From Osmia lignaria lignaria (lineage: Eukaryota; Arthropoda; Insecta; Hymenoptera; Megachilidae): a stretch of DNA of 64,000 nt. Below the pieces are notes generated by a model. The model made no database searches, had not been told where the DNA came from, and saw only the letters and a program-made list of their open reading frames with translations. This document shows, piece by piece, positions 50,653 through 63,907 of this stretch (position 1 is its first letter; the number at the start of each line of letters is the position of its first letter). The stretch lies in assembly GCF_051020975.1 (NCBI RefSeq), contig NW_027478169.1, positions 10,540,001 to 10,604,000 of the forward strand, in the 5' to 3' direction. The position numbers were made by a program, and so were the translations under genes.

Positions 50653-53600
50653 GTTTTTGTAGAGAATTAAGTTTCCTACTTTTTATGTTCTATGATATTT
50701 TTTGATCAGATGCGTAGTTCTCGAGATATATCAAGATATTTAAAAGTTCCGAAGCCGCACCAACATAATAGAGATACAGAAACACCGTGGCCCCTTTCTT
50801 TGAGATAACTCTCCACTATTGCGAGCTGCAAATGCCACTTCCAGCTTAGCTGTGCAGAAGAAGAACAACAAGAATAAGAAATATCTCGAAATATGTCCGT
50901 CATGCCCCTTCCCTTGAGATAAATCTGCAAATATCTCGGAAACGAAGCGAGCTATGGCAAAATGTTAAGAGACCTTTTTTGTAGAGAATTAAGTTTCCTA
51001 CTTTTTATGTTCTATGATATTTTTTGATCAGATGCGTAGTTCTCGAGATATATCAAGATATTTAAAAGTTCCGAAGCCGCACCAACAGAATAGAGATACA
51101 GAAACACCGTGGCTCCTTTCTTTGAGATAACTCTGCACTATTGCGAGCTGCAAATGCCACTTCCAGCTTAGCTGTGCAGAAGAAGAACAACAAGAATAAG
51201 AAATATCTCGAAATATGTCCGTCAGGCCCCTTCCCTTGAGATAAATCTGCAAATATCTCGGAAACGAAGAGAGCTATGGCAAAATGTTAAGAGACCTTTT
51301 CTGTAGAGAATTAAGTTTCCTACTTTTTATGTTCTATGATATTTTTTGATCAGATGCGTAGTTCTCGAGATATATCAAGATATTTAAAAGTTCCGAAGCC
51401 GCACCAACATAATAGAGATACAGAAACACCGTGGCCCCCTTCTTTGAGATAACTCTGCACTATTGCGAGCTGCAAATGCCACTTCCAGCTTAGCTGTGCA
51501 GAAGAAGAACAACAAGAAGAAGAAATATCTCGAAATATGTCCGTCAGGCCCCTTCCCTTGAGATAAATCTGCAAATATCTCGGAAACGAAGCGAGCTATG
51601 GCAAAATGTTAAGAGACCTTATTTGTAGAGAATTATGTTTCCTACAATTTATGTTCTATGATATTTTTTGATCAGAAGCGTAGTTTTCGAGATATATCGA
51701 GATATTTAAAAGTTCCGAAGCCGCACCAACATAATAGAGATACAGAAACACCGTGGCCCCTTTCTTTGAGATAACTGTGCACTAGTGCGAGCCGCAAATG
51801 CCACTTCCAGCTTAGCTGTGCAGAAGAAGAACAACAAGAAGAAGAAATATCTCGAAATATGTCCGTCAGGCCCCTTCCCTTGAGATAAATCTGCAAATAT
51901 CTCGGAAACGAAGCGAGCTATGGCAAAATGTTAAGAGACCGTTTTTGTAGAGAATTAAGTTTCCTACTTTTTATGTTCTATGATATTTTTTGATCAGATG
52001 CGTAGTTCTCGAGATATATCAAGATATTTAAAAGTTCCGAAGCCGCACCAACATAATAGAGATACAGAAACACCGTGGCCCCTTTCTTTGAGATAACTCT
52101 CCACTATTGCGAGCTGCAAATGCCACTTCCAGCTTAGCTGTGCAGAAGAAGAACAACAAGAATAAGAAATATCTCGAAATATGTCCGTCAGGCCCCTTCC
52201 CTTGAGATAAATCTGCAAATATCTCAGAAACGAAGAGAGCTATGGCAAAATGTTAAGAGACCTTTTCTGTAGAGAATTAAGTTTCCTACTTTTTATGTTC
52301 TATGATATTTTTTGATCAGATGCGTAGTTCTCGAGATATATCAAGATATTTAAAAGTTCCGAAGCCGCACCAACATAATAGAGATACAGAAACACCGTGG
52401 CCCCCTTCTTTGAGATAACTCTGCACTATTGCGAGCTGCAAATGCCACTTCCAGCTTAGCTGTGCAGAAGAAGAACAACAAGAAGAAGAAATATCTCGAA
52501 ATATGTCCGTCAGGCCCCTTCCCTTGAGATATATCTGCAAATATCTCGGAAACGAAGCGAGCTATGGCAAAATGTTAAGAGACCTTTTTTGTAGAGAATT
52601 ATGTTTCCTACAATTTATGTTCTATGATATTTTTTGATCAGAAGCGTAGTTTTCGAGATATATCGAGATATTTAAAAGTTCCGAAGCCGCACCAACATAA
52701 TAGAGATACAGAAACACCGTGGCCCCTTTCTTTGAGATAACTCTGCACTATTGCGAGCTGCAAATGCCACTTCCAGCTTAGCTGTGCAGAAGAAGAACAA
52801 CAAGAATAAGAAATATCTCGAAATATGTCCGTCATGCCCCTTCCCTTGAGATAAATCTGCAAATATCTCGGAAACGAAGCGAGCTATGGCAAAATGTTAA
52901 GAGACCTTTTTTGTAGAGAATTAAGTTTCCTACTTTTTATGTTCTATGATATTTTTTGATCAGATGCGTAGTTCTCGAGATATATCAAGATATTTAAAAG
53001 TTCCGAAGCCGCACCAACAGAATAGAGATACAGAAACACCGTGGCTCCTTTCTTTGAGATAACTCTGCACTATTGCGAGCTGCAAATGCCACTTCCAGCT
53101 TAGCTGTGCAGAAGAAGAACAACAAGAATAAGAAATATCTCGAAATATGTCCGTCAGGCCCCTTCCCTTGAGATAAATCTGCAAATATCTCGGAAACGAA
53201 GAGAGCTATGGCAAAATGTTAAGAGACCTTTTCTGTAGAGAATTAAGTTTCCTACTTTTTATGTTCTATGATATTTTTTGATCAGATGCGTAGTTCTCGA
53301 GATATATCAAGATATTTAAAAGTTCCGAAGCCGCACCAACATAATAGAGATACAGAAACACCGTGGCCCCCTTCTTTGAGATAACTCTGCACTATTGCGA
53401 GCTGCAAATGCCACTTCCAGCTTAGCTGTGCAGAAGAAGAACAACAAGAAGAAGAAATATCTCGAAATATGTCCGTCAGGCCCCTTCCCTTGAGATAAAT
53501 CTGCAAATATCTCGGAAACGAAGCGAGCTATGGCAAAATGTTAAGAGACCTTATTTGTAGAGAATTATGTTTCCTACAATTTATGTTCTATGATATTTTT

Positions 53601-54569
53601 TGATCAGAAGCGTAGTTTTCGAGATATATCGAGATATTTAAAAGTTCCGAAGCCGCACCAACATAATAGAGATACAGAAACACCGTGGCCCCTTTCTTTG
53701 AGATAACTGTGCACTAGTGCGAGCCGCAAATGCCACTTCCAGCTTAGCTGTGCAGAAGAAGAACAACAAGAAGAAGAAATATCTCGAAATATGTCCGTCA
53801 GGCCCCTTCCCTTGAGATAAATCTGCAAATATCTCGGAAACGAAGCGAGCTATGGCAAAATGTTAAGAGACCTTTTTTGTAGAGAATTAAGTTTCCTACT
53901 TTTTATGTTCTATGATATTTTTTGATCAGATGCGTAGTTCTCGAGATATATCAAGATATTTAAAAGTTCCGAAGCCGCACCAACAGAATAGAGATACAGA
54001 AACACCGTGGCTCCTTTCTTTGAGATAACTCTGCACTATTGCGAGCTGCAAATGCCACTTCCAGCTTAGCTGTGCAGAAGAAGAACAACAAGAATAAGAA
54101 ATATCTCGAAATATGTCCGTCAGGCCCCTTCCCTTGAGATAAATCTGCAAATATCTCAGAAACGAAGAGAGCTATGGCAAAATGTTAAGAGACCTTTTCT
54201 GTAGAGAATTAAGTTTCCTACTTTTTATGTTCTATGATATTTTTTGATCAGATGCGTAGTTCTCGAGATATATCAAGATATTTAAAAGTTCCGAAGCCGC
54301 ACCAACATAATAGAGATACAGAAACACCGTGGCCCCCTTCTTTGAGATAACTCTGCACTATTGCGAGCTGCAAATGCCACTTCCAGCTTAGCTGTGCAGA
54401 AGAAGAACAACAAGAAGAAGAAATATCTCGAAATATGTCCGTCAGGCCCCTTCCCTTGAGATATATCTGCAAATATCTCGGAAACGAAGCGAGCTATGGC
54501 AAAATGTTAAGAGACCTTTTTTGTAGAGAATTATGTTTCCTACAATTTATGTTCTATGATATTTTTTGA
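50062..54569. repeat. Three-unit higher-order repeat S-G-x (966 bp)
   Basis: S units (CAAGAATAAGAAAT) at 50062, 51028, 51994, 52960 and 53926, and G units (GTGGCCCCCTTC, preceded by CCTTTTCTGTAGAG) at 50384, 51350, 52316, 53282 and 54248, are each exactly 966 bp apart. The third unit alternates: 51672 and 53604 are SpeI-type with AACTGTGCACTAG, while 50706 and 52638 carry AGAATAAG and GTCATGCC. Four of the five S units also have ACAGAATAG with GTGGCTCC; 51994 does not. The third position therefore suggests a six-unit (1,932 bp) period laid over the three-unit one. Confidence 0.85.
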
Positions 54570-55571
54570 TCAGAAGCGTAGTTTTCGAGATATATCGAGA
54601 TATTTAAAAGTTCCGAAGCCGCACCAACATAATAGAGATACAGAAACACCGTGGCCCCTTTCTTTGAGATAACTCTGCACTATTGCGACCTGTAAATGCC
54701 ACTTCCAGCTTAGCTGTGCAGAAGAAGAACAACAAGAAGAAGACATATCTCGAAATATGTCCGTCAGGCCCCTTCCCTTGAGATATATCTGCAAATATCT
54801 CGGAAACGAAGCGAGCTATGGCAAAATGTTAAGAGACCTTTTTTGTAGAGAATTATGTTTCCTACAATTTATGTTCTATGATATTTTTTGATCAGAAGCG
54901 TAGTTTTCGAGATATATCGAGATATTTAAAAGTTCCAAAGCCGCACCAACATAATAGAGATACAGAAACACCGTGGCCCCTTTCTTTGAGATAACTCTGC
55001 ACTATTGCGAGCTGCAAATGCCACTTCCAGCTTAGCTGTGCAGAGGAAGAACAACAAGAAGAAGAAATATCTCGAAATATGTCCGTCAGGCCAGTTCCTT
55101 TGAGCTGAATCTGCAAATATCTCGGAAACGAAGCGAGCTATGGCAAAATGTTAAGAGACGTTTTTTGTAGAGAATTATGTTTCCTACAATTTATGTTCTA
55201 TGATATTTTTTGATCAGAAGCGTAGTTTTCGAGATATATCGACATATTTAAAAGTTCCGAAGCCGCACCAACATAATAGGGATACAGAAACACCGTGGCC
55301 CCTTTCTTTGAGATAACTCTGCAGTATTGCGAGCTGTAAATGCCACTTCCAGCTTAGCTGTGCAGAAGAAGAACAACAAGAAGAAGAAATATCTCGAAAT
55401 ATGTCCGTCAGGCCCCTTCCCTTGAGATAAATCTGCAAATATCTCGGAAACGAAGAGAGCTATGGCAAAATGTTAAGAGACCTTTTGTGTAGAGAATTAA
55501 GTTTCCTACTTTTTATGTTCTATGATATTTTTTGATCTGATGCGTAGTTCTCGAGATATATCAAGATATTT
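54248..55571. repeat. 22-unit-spaced block, copy 1
   Basis: Matches 61332-62655 at offset 7,084 bp. Unit order: G (GGCCCCCTTC); a unit with GCGACCTGTAAATG and AAGAAGACATATC; a GGCCAGTTCC unit with TTCCAAAGCC; a unit with TCGACATATTT and CTGCAGTATTG; then GATCTGATGCG. The match ends inside chimeric unit 55536. Confidence 0.8.
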
Positions 55572-55857
55572 AAAAGTTCCGAAGCCGCACCAACATAATA
55601 GAGATACAGAAACACCGTGGCCCCTTTCTTTGAGATAACTCTGCACTATTGCGAGCTGTAAATGCCACTTCCAGTTTAGCTGTGCAGAAGAAGAACAACA
55701 AGAAGAAGAAATATCTCGAAATATGTCCGTTAGGCCCCTTCCCTTGAGACAAATCTGCAAATATCTCGGAAACGAAGCGAGCTATGGCAAAATGTTAAGA
55801 GACCTCTTTTGTAGAGAATTAAGCTTCCTACTTTTTATGTTCTATGATATTTTTTGA
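55536..55857. repeat. Chimeric D/E monomer with loss of one unit
   Basis: The 5' end is D-type (GATCTGATGCG, ATCAAGATATTT). From 55675 it is E-type (CCAGTTTAGC, GTTAGGCC). In the paralogous series, D and E are separate neighbours (58434/58756, 60044/60366, 62620/62942). The following unit 55858 is RA-type with an AATTAAGCTTCC linker, as after each E at 60366 and 62942. The fusion therefore removed one 322-bp unit, with the switch between about 55572 and 55675. Confidence 0.8.
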
Positions 55858-57341
55858 TCAGATGCGTAGTTCTCGAGATATATCAAGATATTTAAAAGTT
55901 CCGAAGCCGCACCAACATAATAGAGATACAGAAACACCGTGGCCCCTTTCTTTGAGATAACTCTGCACTATTGCGCGCTGTAAATGCCACTTCCAGCTTA
56001 GCTGTGCAGAAGAAGAACAACAAGAAGAAGAAATATCTCGAAATATGTCCGTCAGGCCCCTTCCCTTGAGATAAATCTGCAAATATCTCGGAAACGAAGC
56101 GAGCTATGGCAAAATGTTAAGAGACCTTTTCTGTAGAGAATTAAGTTTCCTACTTTTTATGTTCTATGATATTTTTTGATCAGATGCGTAGTTCTCGAGA
56201 TATATCAAGATATTTAAAAGTTCCGAAGCCGCACCAACATAATAGAGATACAGAAACACCGTGGCCCCCTTCTTTGAGATAACTCTGCACTATTGCGAGC
56301 TGCAAATGCCACTTCCAGCTTAGCTGTGCAGAAGAAGAACAACAAGAAGAAGAAATATCTCGAAATATGTCCGTCAGGCCCCTTCCCTTGAGATATATCT
56401 GCAAATATCTCGGAAACGAAGCGAGCTATGGCAAAATGTTAAGAGACCTTTTTTGTAGAGAATTATGTTTCCTACAATTTATGTTCTATGATATTTTTTG
56501 ATCAGAAGCGTAGTTTTCGAGATATATCGAGATATTTAAAAGTTCCGAAGCCGCACCAACATAATAGAGATACAGAAACACCGTGGCCCCCTTCTTTGAG
56601 ATAACTCTGCACTATTGCGAGCTGCAAATGCCACTTCCAGCTTAGCTGTGCAGAAGAAGAACAACAAGAAGAAGAAATATCTCGAAATATGTCCGTCAGG
56701 CCCCTTCCCTTGAGATAAATCTGCAAATATCTCGGAAACGAAGCGAGCTATGGCAAAATGTTAAGAGACATTATTTGTAGAGAATTATGTTTCCTACAAT
56801 TTATGTTCTATGATATTTTTTGATCAGAAGCGTAGTTTTCGAGATATATCGAGATATTTAAAAGTTCCGAAGCCGCACCAACATAATAGAGATACAGAAA
56901 CACCGTGGCCCCTTTCTTTGAGATAACTGTGCACTAGTGCGAGCCGCAAATGCCACTTCCAGCTTAGCTGTGCAGAAGAAGAACAACAAGAAGAAGAAAT
57001 ATCTCGAAATATGTCCGTCAGGCCCCTTCCCTTGAGATAAATCTGCAAATATCTCGGAAACGAAGCGAGCTATGGCAAAATGTTAAGAGACCGTTTTTGT
57101 AGAGAATTAAGTTTCCTACTTTTTATGTTCTATGATATTTTTTGATCAGATGCGTAGTTCTCGAGATATATCAAGATATTTAAAAGTTCCGAAGCCGCAC
57201 CAACATAATAGAGATACAGAAACACCGTAGCCCCTTTCTTTGAGATAACTCTGCACTATTGCGAGCTGCAAATGCCACTTCCAGCTTAGCTGTGCAGAAG
57301 AAGAACAACAAGAATAAGAAATATCTCGAAATATGTCCGTC

Positions 57342-58987
57342 AGGCCCCTTCCCTTGAGATAAATCTGCAAATATCTCAGAAACGAAGAGAGCTATGGCAA
57401 AATGTTAAGAGACCTTTTCTGTAGAGAATTAAGTTTCCTACTTTTTATGTTCTATGATATTTTTTGATCAGATGCGTAGTTCTCGAGATATATCAAGATA
57501 TTTAAAAGTTCCGAAGCCGCACCAACATAATAGAGATACAGAAACACCGTCGCCCCCTTCTTTGAGATAACTCTGCACTATTGCGAGCTGCAAATGCCAC
57601 TTCCAGCTTAGCTGTGCAGAAGAAGAACAACAAGAAGAAGAAATATCTCGAAATATGTCCGTCAGGCCCCTTCCCTTGAGATATATCTGCAAATATCTCG
57701 GAAACGAAGCGAGCTATGGCAAAATGTTAAGAGACCTTTTTTGTAGAGAATTATGTTTCCTACAATTTATGTTCTATGATATTTTTTGATCAGAAGCGTA
57801 GTTTTCGAGATATATCGAGATATTTAAAAGTTCCGAAGCCGCACCAACATAATAGAGATACAGAAACACCGTGGCCCCTTTCTTTGAGATAACTCTGCAC
57901 TATTGCGACCTGTAAATGCCACTTCCAGCTTAGCTGTGCAGAAGAAGAACAACAAGAAGAAGAAATATCTCGAAATATGTCCGTCAGGCCCCTTCCCTTG
58001 AGATATATCTGCAAATATCTCGGAAACGAAGCGAGCTATGGCAAAATGTTAAGAGACCTTTTTTGTAGAGAATTATGTTTCCTACAATTTATGTTCTATG
58101 ATATTTTTTGATCAGAAGCGTAGTTTTCGAGATATATCGAGATATTTAAAAGTTCCGAAGCCGCACCAACATAATAGAGATACAGAAACACCGTGGCCCC
58201 TTTCTTTGAGATAACTCTGCACTATTGCGACCTGTAAATGCCACTTCCAGCTTAGCTGTGCAGAAGAAGAACAACAAGAAGAAGAAATATCTCGAAATAT
58301 GTCCGTCAGGCCCCTTCCCTTGAGATAAATCTGCAAATATCTCGGAAACGAAGAGAGCTATGGCAAAATGTTAAGAGACCTTTTGTGTAGAGAATTAAGT
58401 TTCCTACTTTTTATGTTCTATGATATTTTTTGATCTGATGCGTAGTTCTCGAGATATATCAAGATATTTAAAAGTTCCGAAGCCGCACCAACATAATAGA
58501 GATACAGAAACACCGTGGCCCCTTTCTTTGAGATAACTCTGCACTATTGCGAGCTGTAAATGCCACTTCCAGCTTAGCTGTGCAGAAGAAGAACAACAAG
58601 AAGAAGAAAAATCTCGAAATATGTCCGTCAGGCCCCTTCCCTTGAGATATATCTGCAAATATCTCGGAAACCAAGCGAGCTATGGCAAAATGTTAAGAGA
58701 CCTTTTTTGTAGAGAATTATGTTTCCTACAATTTATGTTCTATGATATTTTTTGATCAGAAGCGTAGTTTTCGAGATATATCGAGATATGTAAAAGTTCC
58801 GAAGCCGCACCAACATAATAGAGATACAGAAACACCGTGGCCCCTTTCTTTGAGATAACTCTGCACTATTGCGAGCTGTAAATGCCACTTCCAGTTTAGC
58901 TGTGCAGAAGAAGAACAACAAGAAGAAGAAATATCTCGAAATATGTCCGTTAGGCCCCTTCCCTTGAGATAAATCTGCAAATATCTC
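57342..58987. repeat. Five-unit tandem duplication, copy 1
   Basis: Reads the same as 58952-60597 base for base by eye, at offset 1,610 bp (five units). Units: 57468 (CACCGTCGCCCCC), 57790 and 58112 (GCGACCTGTAAATG), 58434 (GATCTGATGCG, GAAGAAAAATC) and 58756 (GATATGTAAAAG, GTTAGGCC). Identity starts after CAGG versus TAGG (57341/58951) and ends at CTCAG versus CTCGG (58988/60598). Confidence 0.88.
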
Positions 58988-60597
58988 AGAAACGAAGAGA
59001 GCTATGGCAAAATGTTAAGAGACCTTTTCTGTAGAGAATTAAGTTTCCTACTTTTTATGTTCTATGATATTTTTTGATCAGATGCGTAGTTCTCGAGATA
59101 TATCAAGATATTTAAAAGTTCCGAAGCCGCACCAACATAATAGAGATACAGAAACACCGTCGCCCCCTTCTTTGAGATAACTCTGCACTATTGCGAGCTG
59201 CAAATGCCACTTCCAGCTTAGCTGTGCAGAAGAAGAACAACAAGAAGAAGAAATATCTCGAAATATGTCCGTCAGGCCCCTTCCCTTGAGATATATCTGC
59301 AAATATCTCGGAAACGAAGCGAGCTATGGCAAAATGTTAAGAGACCTTTTTTGTAGAGAATTATGTTTCCTACAATTTATGTTCTATGATATTTTTTGAT
59401 CAGAAGCGTAGTTTTCGAGATATATCGAGATATTTAAAAGTTCCGAAGCCGCACCAACATAATAGAGATACAGAAACACCGTGGCCCCTTTCTTTGAGAT
59501 AACTCTGCACTATTGCGACCTGTAAATGCCACTTCCAGCTTAGCTGTGCAGAAGAAGAACAACAAGAAGAAGAAATATCTCGAAATATGTCCGTCAGGCC
59601 CCTTCCCTTGAGATATATCTGCAAATATCTCGGAAACGAAGCGAGCTATGGCAAAATGTTAAGAGACCTTTTTTGTAGAGAATTATGTTTCCTACAATTT
59701 ATGTTCTATGATATTTTTTGATCAGAAGCGTAGTTTTCGAGATATATCGAGATATTTAAAAGTTCCGAAGCCGCACCAACATAATAGAGATACAGAAACA
59801 CCGTGGCCCCTTTCTTTGAGATAACTCTGCACTATTGCGACCTGTAAATGCCACTTCCAGCTTAGCTGTGCAGAAGAAGAACAACAAGAAGAAGAAATAT
59901 CTCGAAATATGTCCGTCAGGCCCCTTCCCTTGAGATAAATCTGCAAATATCTCGGAAACGAAGAGAGCTATGGCAAAATGTTAAGAGACCTTTTGTGTAG
60001 AGAATTAAGTTTCCTACTTTTTATGTTCTATGATATTTTTTGATCTGATGCGTAGTTCTCGAGATATATCAAGATATTTAAAAGTTCCGAAGCCGCACCA
60101 ACATAATAGAGATACAGAAACACCGTGGCCCCTTTCTTTGAGATAACTCTGCACTATTGCGAGCTGTAAATGCCACTTCCAGCTTAGCTGTGCAGAAGAA
60201 GAACAACAAGAAGAAGAAAAATCTCGAAATATGTCCGTCAGGCCCCTTCCCTTGAGATATATCTGCAAATATCTCGGAAACCAAGCGAGCTATGGCAAAA
60301 TGTTAAGAGACCTTTTTTGTAGAGAATTATGTTTCCTACAATTTATGTTCTATGATATTTTTTGATCAGAAGCGTAGTTTTCGAGATATATCGAGATATG
60401 TAAAAGTTCCGAAGCCGCACCAACATAATAGAGATACAGAAACACCGTGGCCCCTTTCTTTGAGATAACTCTGCACTATTGCGAGCTGTAAATGCCACTT
60501 CCAGTTTAGCTGTGCAGAAGAAGAACAACAAGAAGAAGAAATATCTCGAAATATGTCCGTTAGGCCCCTTCCCTTGAGATAAATCTGCAAATATCTC
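58952..60597. repeat. Five-unit tandem duplication, copy 2
   Basis: Second copy of 57342-58987. The two 1,646-bp intervals overlap by 36 bp because the duplicated length is 1,610 bp. This is the longest perfect repeat I found and probably the youngest event in the window, unless it is an assembly artefact. Confidence 0.88.
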
Positions 60598-61234
60598 GGA
60601 AACGAAGCGAGCTATGGCAAAATGTTAAGAGACCTCTTTTGTAGAGAATTAAGCTTCCTACTTTTTATGTTCTATGATATTTTTTGATCAGATGCGTAGT
60701 TCTCGAGATATATCAAGATATTTAAAAGTTCCGAAGCCGCACCAACATAATAGAGATACAGAAACACCGTGGCCCCTTTCTTTGAGATAACTCTGCACTA
60801 TTGCGCGCTGTAAATGCCACTTCCAGCTTAGCTGTGCAGAAGAAGAACAACAAGAAGAAGAAATATCTCGACATATGTCCGTCAGGACCCTTCCCTTGAG
60901 ATATATCTGCAAATATCTCGGAAACGAAGCGAGCTATGACAAAATGTTAAGAGACCTTTTTTGTAGAGAATTATGTTTCCTACAATTTATGTTCTATGAT
61001 ATTTTTTGTTCAGAAGCGTAGTTTTCGAGATATATCGAGATATTTAAAAGTTCCGAAGCCGCACCAACATAATAGAGATACAGAAACACCGTGGCCCCTT
61101 TCTTTGAGATAACTCTGCACTAGTGCGAGCCGCAAATGCCACTTGCAGCTTAGCTGTGCAGAAGAAGAACAACAAGAAGAAGAAATATCTCGAAATATGT
61201 CCGTCAGGCCCCTTCCCTTGAGATAAATCTGCAA
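60366..61234. repeat. Eight-unit-spaced block E-RA-SpeI, copy 1
   Basis: E (60366), RA (60688, after GACCTCTTTTG and AATTAAGCTTCC, a HindIII site) and a SpeI-type unit (61010, TTTTTTGTTCAG) recur at 62942, 63264 and 63586, 2,576 bp away. Both copies share CTATGACAAAATG. Copy 1 has private CTCGACATATG and CACTTGCAGC. Confidence 0.8.
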
Positions 61235-61331
61235 ATATCTCGGAAACGAAGCGAGCTATGGCAAAATGTTAAGAGACCTTTTCTGTAGAGAATTAAGTTT
61301 CCTACTTTTTATGTTCTATGATATTTTTTGA

Positions 61332-62655
61332 TCAGATGCGTAGTTCTCGAGATATATCAAGATATTTAAAAGTTCCGAAGCCGCACCAACATAATAGAGA
61401 TACAGAAACACCGTGGCCCCCTTCTTTGAGATAACTCTGCACTATTGCGAGCTGCAAATGCCACTTCCAGCTTAGCTGTGCAGAAGAAGAACAACAAGAA
61501 GAAGAAATATCTCGAAATATGTCCGTCAGGCCCCTTCCCTTGAGATATATCTGCAAATATCTCGGAAACGAAGCGAGCTATGGCAAAATGTTAAGAGACC
61601 TTTTTTGTAGAGAATTATGTTTCCTACAATTTATGTTCTATGATATTTTTTGATCAGAAGCGTAGTTTTCGAGATATATCGAGATATTTAAAAGTTCCGA
61701 AGCCGCACCAACATAATAGAGATACAGAAACACCGTGGCCCCTTTCTTTGAGATAACTCTGCACTATTGCGACCTGTAAATGCCACTTCCAGCTTAGCTG
61801 TGCAGAAGAACAACAACAAGAAGAAGACATATCTCGAAATATGTCCGTCAGGCCCCTTCCCTTGAGATATATCTGCAAATATCTCGGAAACGAAGCGAGC
61901 TATGGCAAAATGTTAAGAGACCTTTTTTGTAGAGAATTATGTTTCCTACAATTTATGTTCTATGATATTTTTTGATCAGCAGCGTAGTTTTCGAGATATA
62001 TCGAGATATTTAAAAGTTCCAAAGCCGCACCAACATAATAGAGATACAGAAACACCGTGGCCCCTTTCTTTGAGATAACTCTGCACTATTGCGAGCTGCA
62101 AATGCCACTTCCAGCTTAGCTGTGCAGAGGAAGAACAACAAGAAGAAGAAATATCTCGAAATATGTCCGTCAGGCCAGTTCCTTTGAGCTGAATCTGCAA
62201 ATATCTCGGAAACGAAGCGAGCTATGGCAAAATGTTAAGAGACGTTTTTTGTAGAGAATTATGTTTCCTACAATTTATGTTCTATGATATTTTTTGATCA
62301 GAAGCGTAGTTTTCGAGATATATCGACATATTTAAAAGTTCCGAAGCCGCACCAACATAATAGGGATACAGAAACACCGTGGCCCCTTTCTTTGAGATAA
62401 CTCTGCAGTATTGCGAGCTGTAAATGCCACTTCCAGCTTAGCTGTGCAGAAGAAGAACAACAAGAAGAAGAAATATCTCGAAATATGTCCGTCAGGCCCC
62501 TTCCCTTGAGATAAATCTGCAAATATCTCGGAAACGAAGAGAGCTATGGCAAAATGTTAAGAGACCTTTTGTGTAGAGAATTAAGTTTCCTACTTTTTAT
62601 GTTCTATGATATTTTTTGATCTGATGCGTAGTTCTCGAGATATATCAAGATATTT
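61332..62655. repeat. 22-unit-spaced block, copy 2
   Basis: Partner of 54248-55571. It continues into intact D (62620) and E (62942) units where copy 1 has the fused unit. It differs at AGAACAACAACAAG (near 61806) and GATCAGCAGCG (near 61980). Confidence 0.8.
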
Positions 62656-62941
62656 AAAAGTTCCGAAGCCGCACCAACATAATAGAGATACAGAAACACC
62701 GTGGCCCCTTTCTTTGAGATAACTCTGCACTATTGCGAGCTGTAAATGCCACTTCCAGCTTAGCTGTGCAGAAGAAGAACAACAAGAAGAAGAAATATCT
62801 CGAAATATGTCCGTCAGGCCCCTTCCCTTGAGATATATCTGCAAATATCTCGGAAACGAAGCGAGCTATGGCAAAATGTTAAGAGACCTTTTTTGTAGAG
62901 AATTATGTTTCCTACAATTTATGTTCTATGATATTTTTTGA

Positions 62942-63810
62942 TCAGAAGCGTAGTTTTCGAGATATATCGAGATATGTAAAAGTTCCGAAGCCGCACCAAC
63001 ATAATAGAGATACAGAAACACCGTGGCCCCTTTCTTTGAGATAACTCTGCACTATTGCGAGCTGTAAATGCCACTTCCAGTTTAGCTGTGCAGAAGAAGA
63101 ACAACAGGAAGAAGAAATATCTCGAAATATGTCCGTTAGGCCCCTTCCCTTGAGATAAATCTGCAAATATCTCGGAAACGAAGCGAGCTATGGCAAAATG
63201 TTAAGAGACCTCTTTTGTAGAGAATTAAGCTTCCTACTTTTTATGTTCTATGATATTTTTTGATCAGATGCGTAGTTCTCGAGATATATCAAGATATTTA
63301 AAAGTTCCGAAGCCGCACCAACATAATAGAGATACAGAAACACCGTGGCCCCTTTCTTTGAGATAACTCTGCACTATTGCGCGCTGTAAATGCCACTTCC
63401 AGCTTAGCTGTGCAGAAGAAGAACAACAAGAAGAAGAAATATCTCGAAATATGTCCGTCAGGCCCCTTCCCTTGAGATATATCTGCAAATATCTCGGAAA
63501 CGAAGCGAGCTATGACAAAATGTTAAGAGACCTTTTTTGTAGAGAATTATGTTTCCTACAATATATATTCTATGATATTTTTTGTTCAGAAGCGTAGTTT
63601 TCGAGATATATCGAGATATTTAAAAGTTCCGAAGCCGCACCAACATAATAGAGATACAGAAACACCGTGGCCCCTTTCTTTGAGATAACTCTGCACTAGT
63701 GCGAGCCGCAAATGCCACTTCCAGCTTAGCTGTGCAGAAGAAGAACAACAAGAAGAAGAAATATCTCGAAATATGTCCGTCAGGCCCCTTCCCTTGAGAT
63801 AGATCTGCAA
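62942..63810. repeat. Eight-unit-spaced block E-RA-SpeI, copy 2
   Basis: Partner of 60366-61234. It differs by AACAACAGGAAG (near 63105) and by ATATATATTC in the linker near 63562. Confidence 0.8.
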
Positions 63811-63907
63811 ATATCTCGGAAACGAAGCGAGCTATGGCAAAATGTTGAGAGACCTTTTTTGTAGAGAATTAGGTTTCCTACTTTTTATGTTCTATGATAT
63901 TTTTTGA

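Larger units (their letters stand above)
31386..63907. repeat. 101 consecutive monomers in exact 322-bp phase
   Basis: From 31386 every unit start lies at 31386 plus a multiple of 322, up to 63908. No net insertion or deletion occurs over 32.5 kb although dozens of substitution variants are present. Compensating indels inside one unit cannot be excluded by eye. Confidence 0.93.

Noticed and set aside
146..63810. Well over a hundred 60-84-codon open frames as real genes, including a repeated protein family
   Set aside because: They recur with the 322-bp period, start at TTG or GTG, lack constraint and are frameshifted or stopped in several subfamilies. Plus-strand frames (for example 7955-8152 and 31694-31924) appear only where one base removes a stop.
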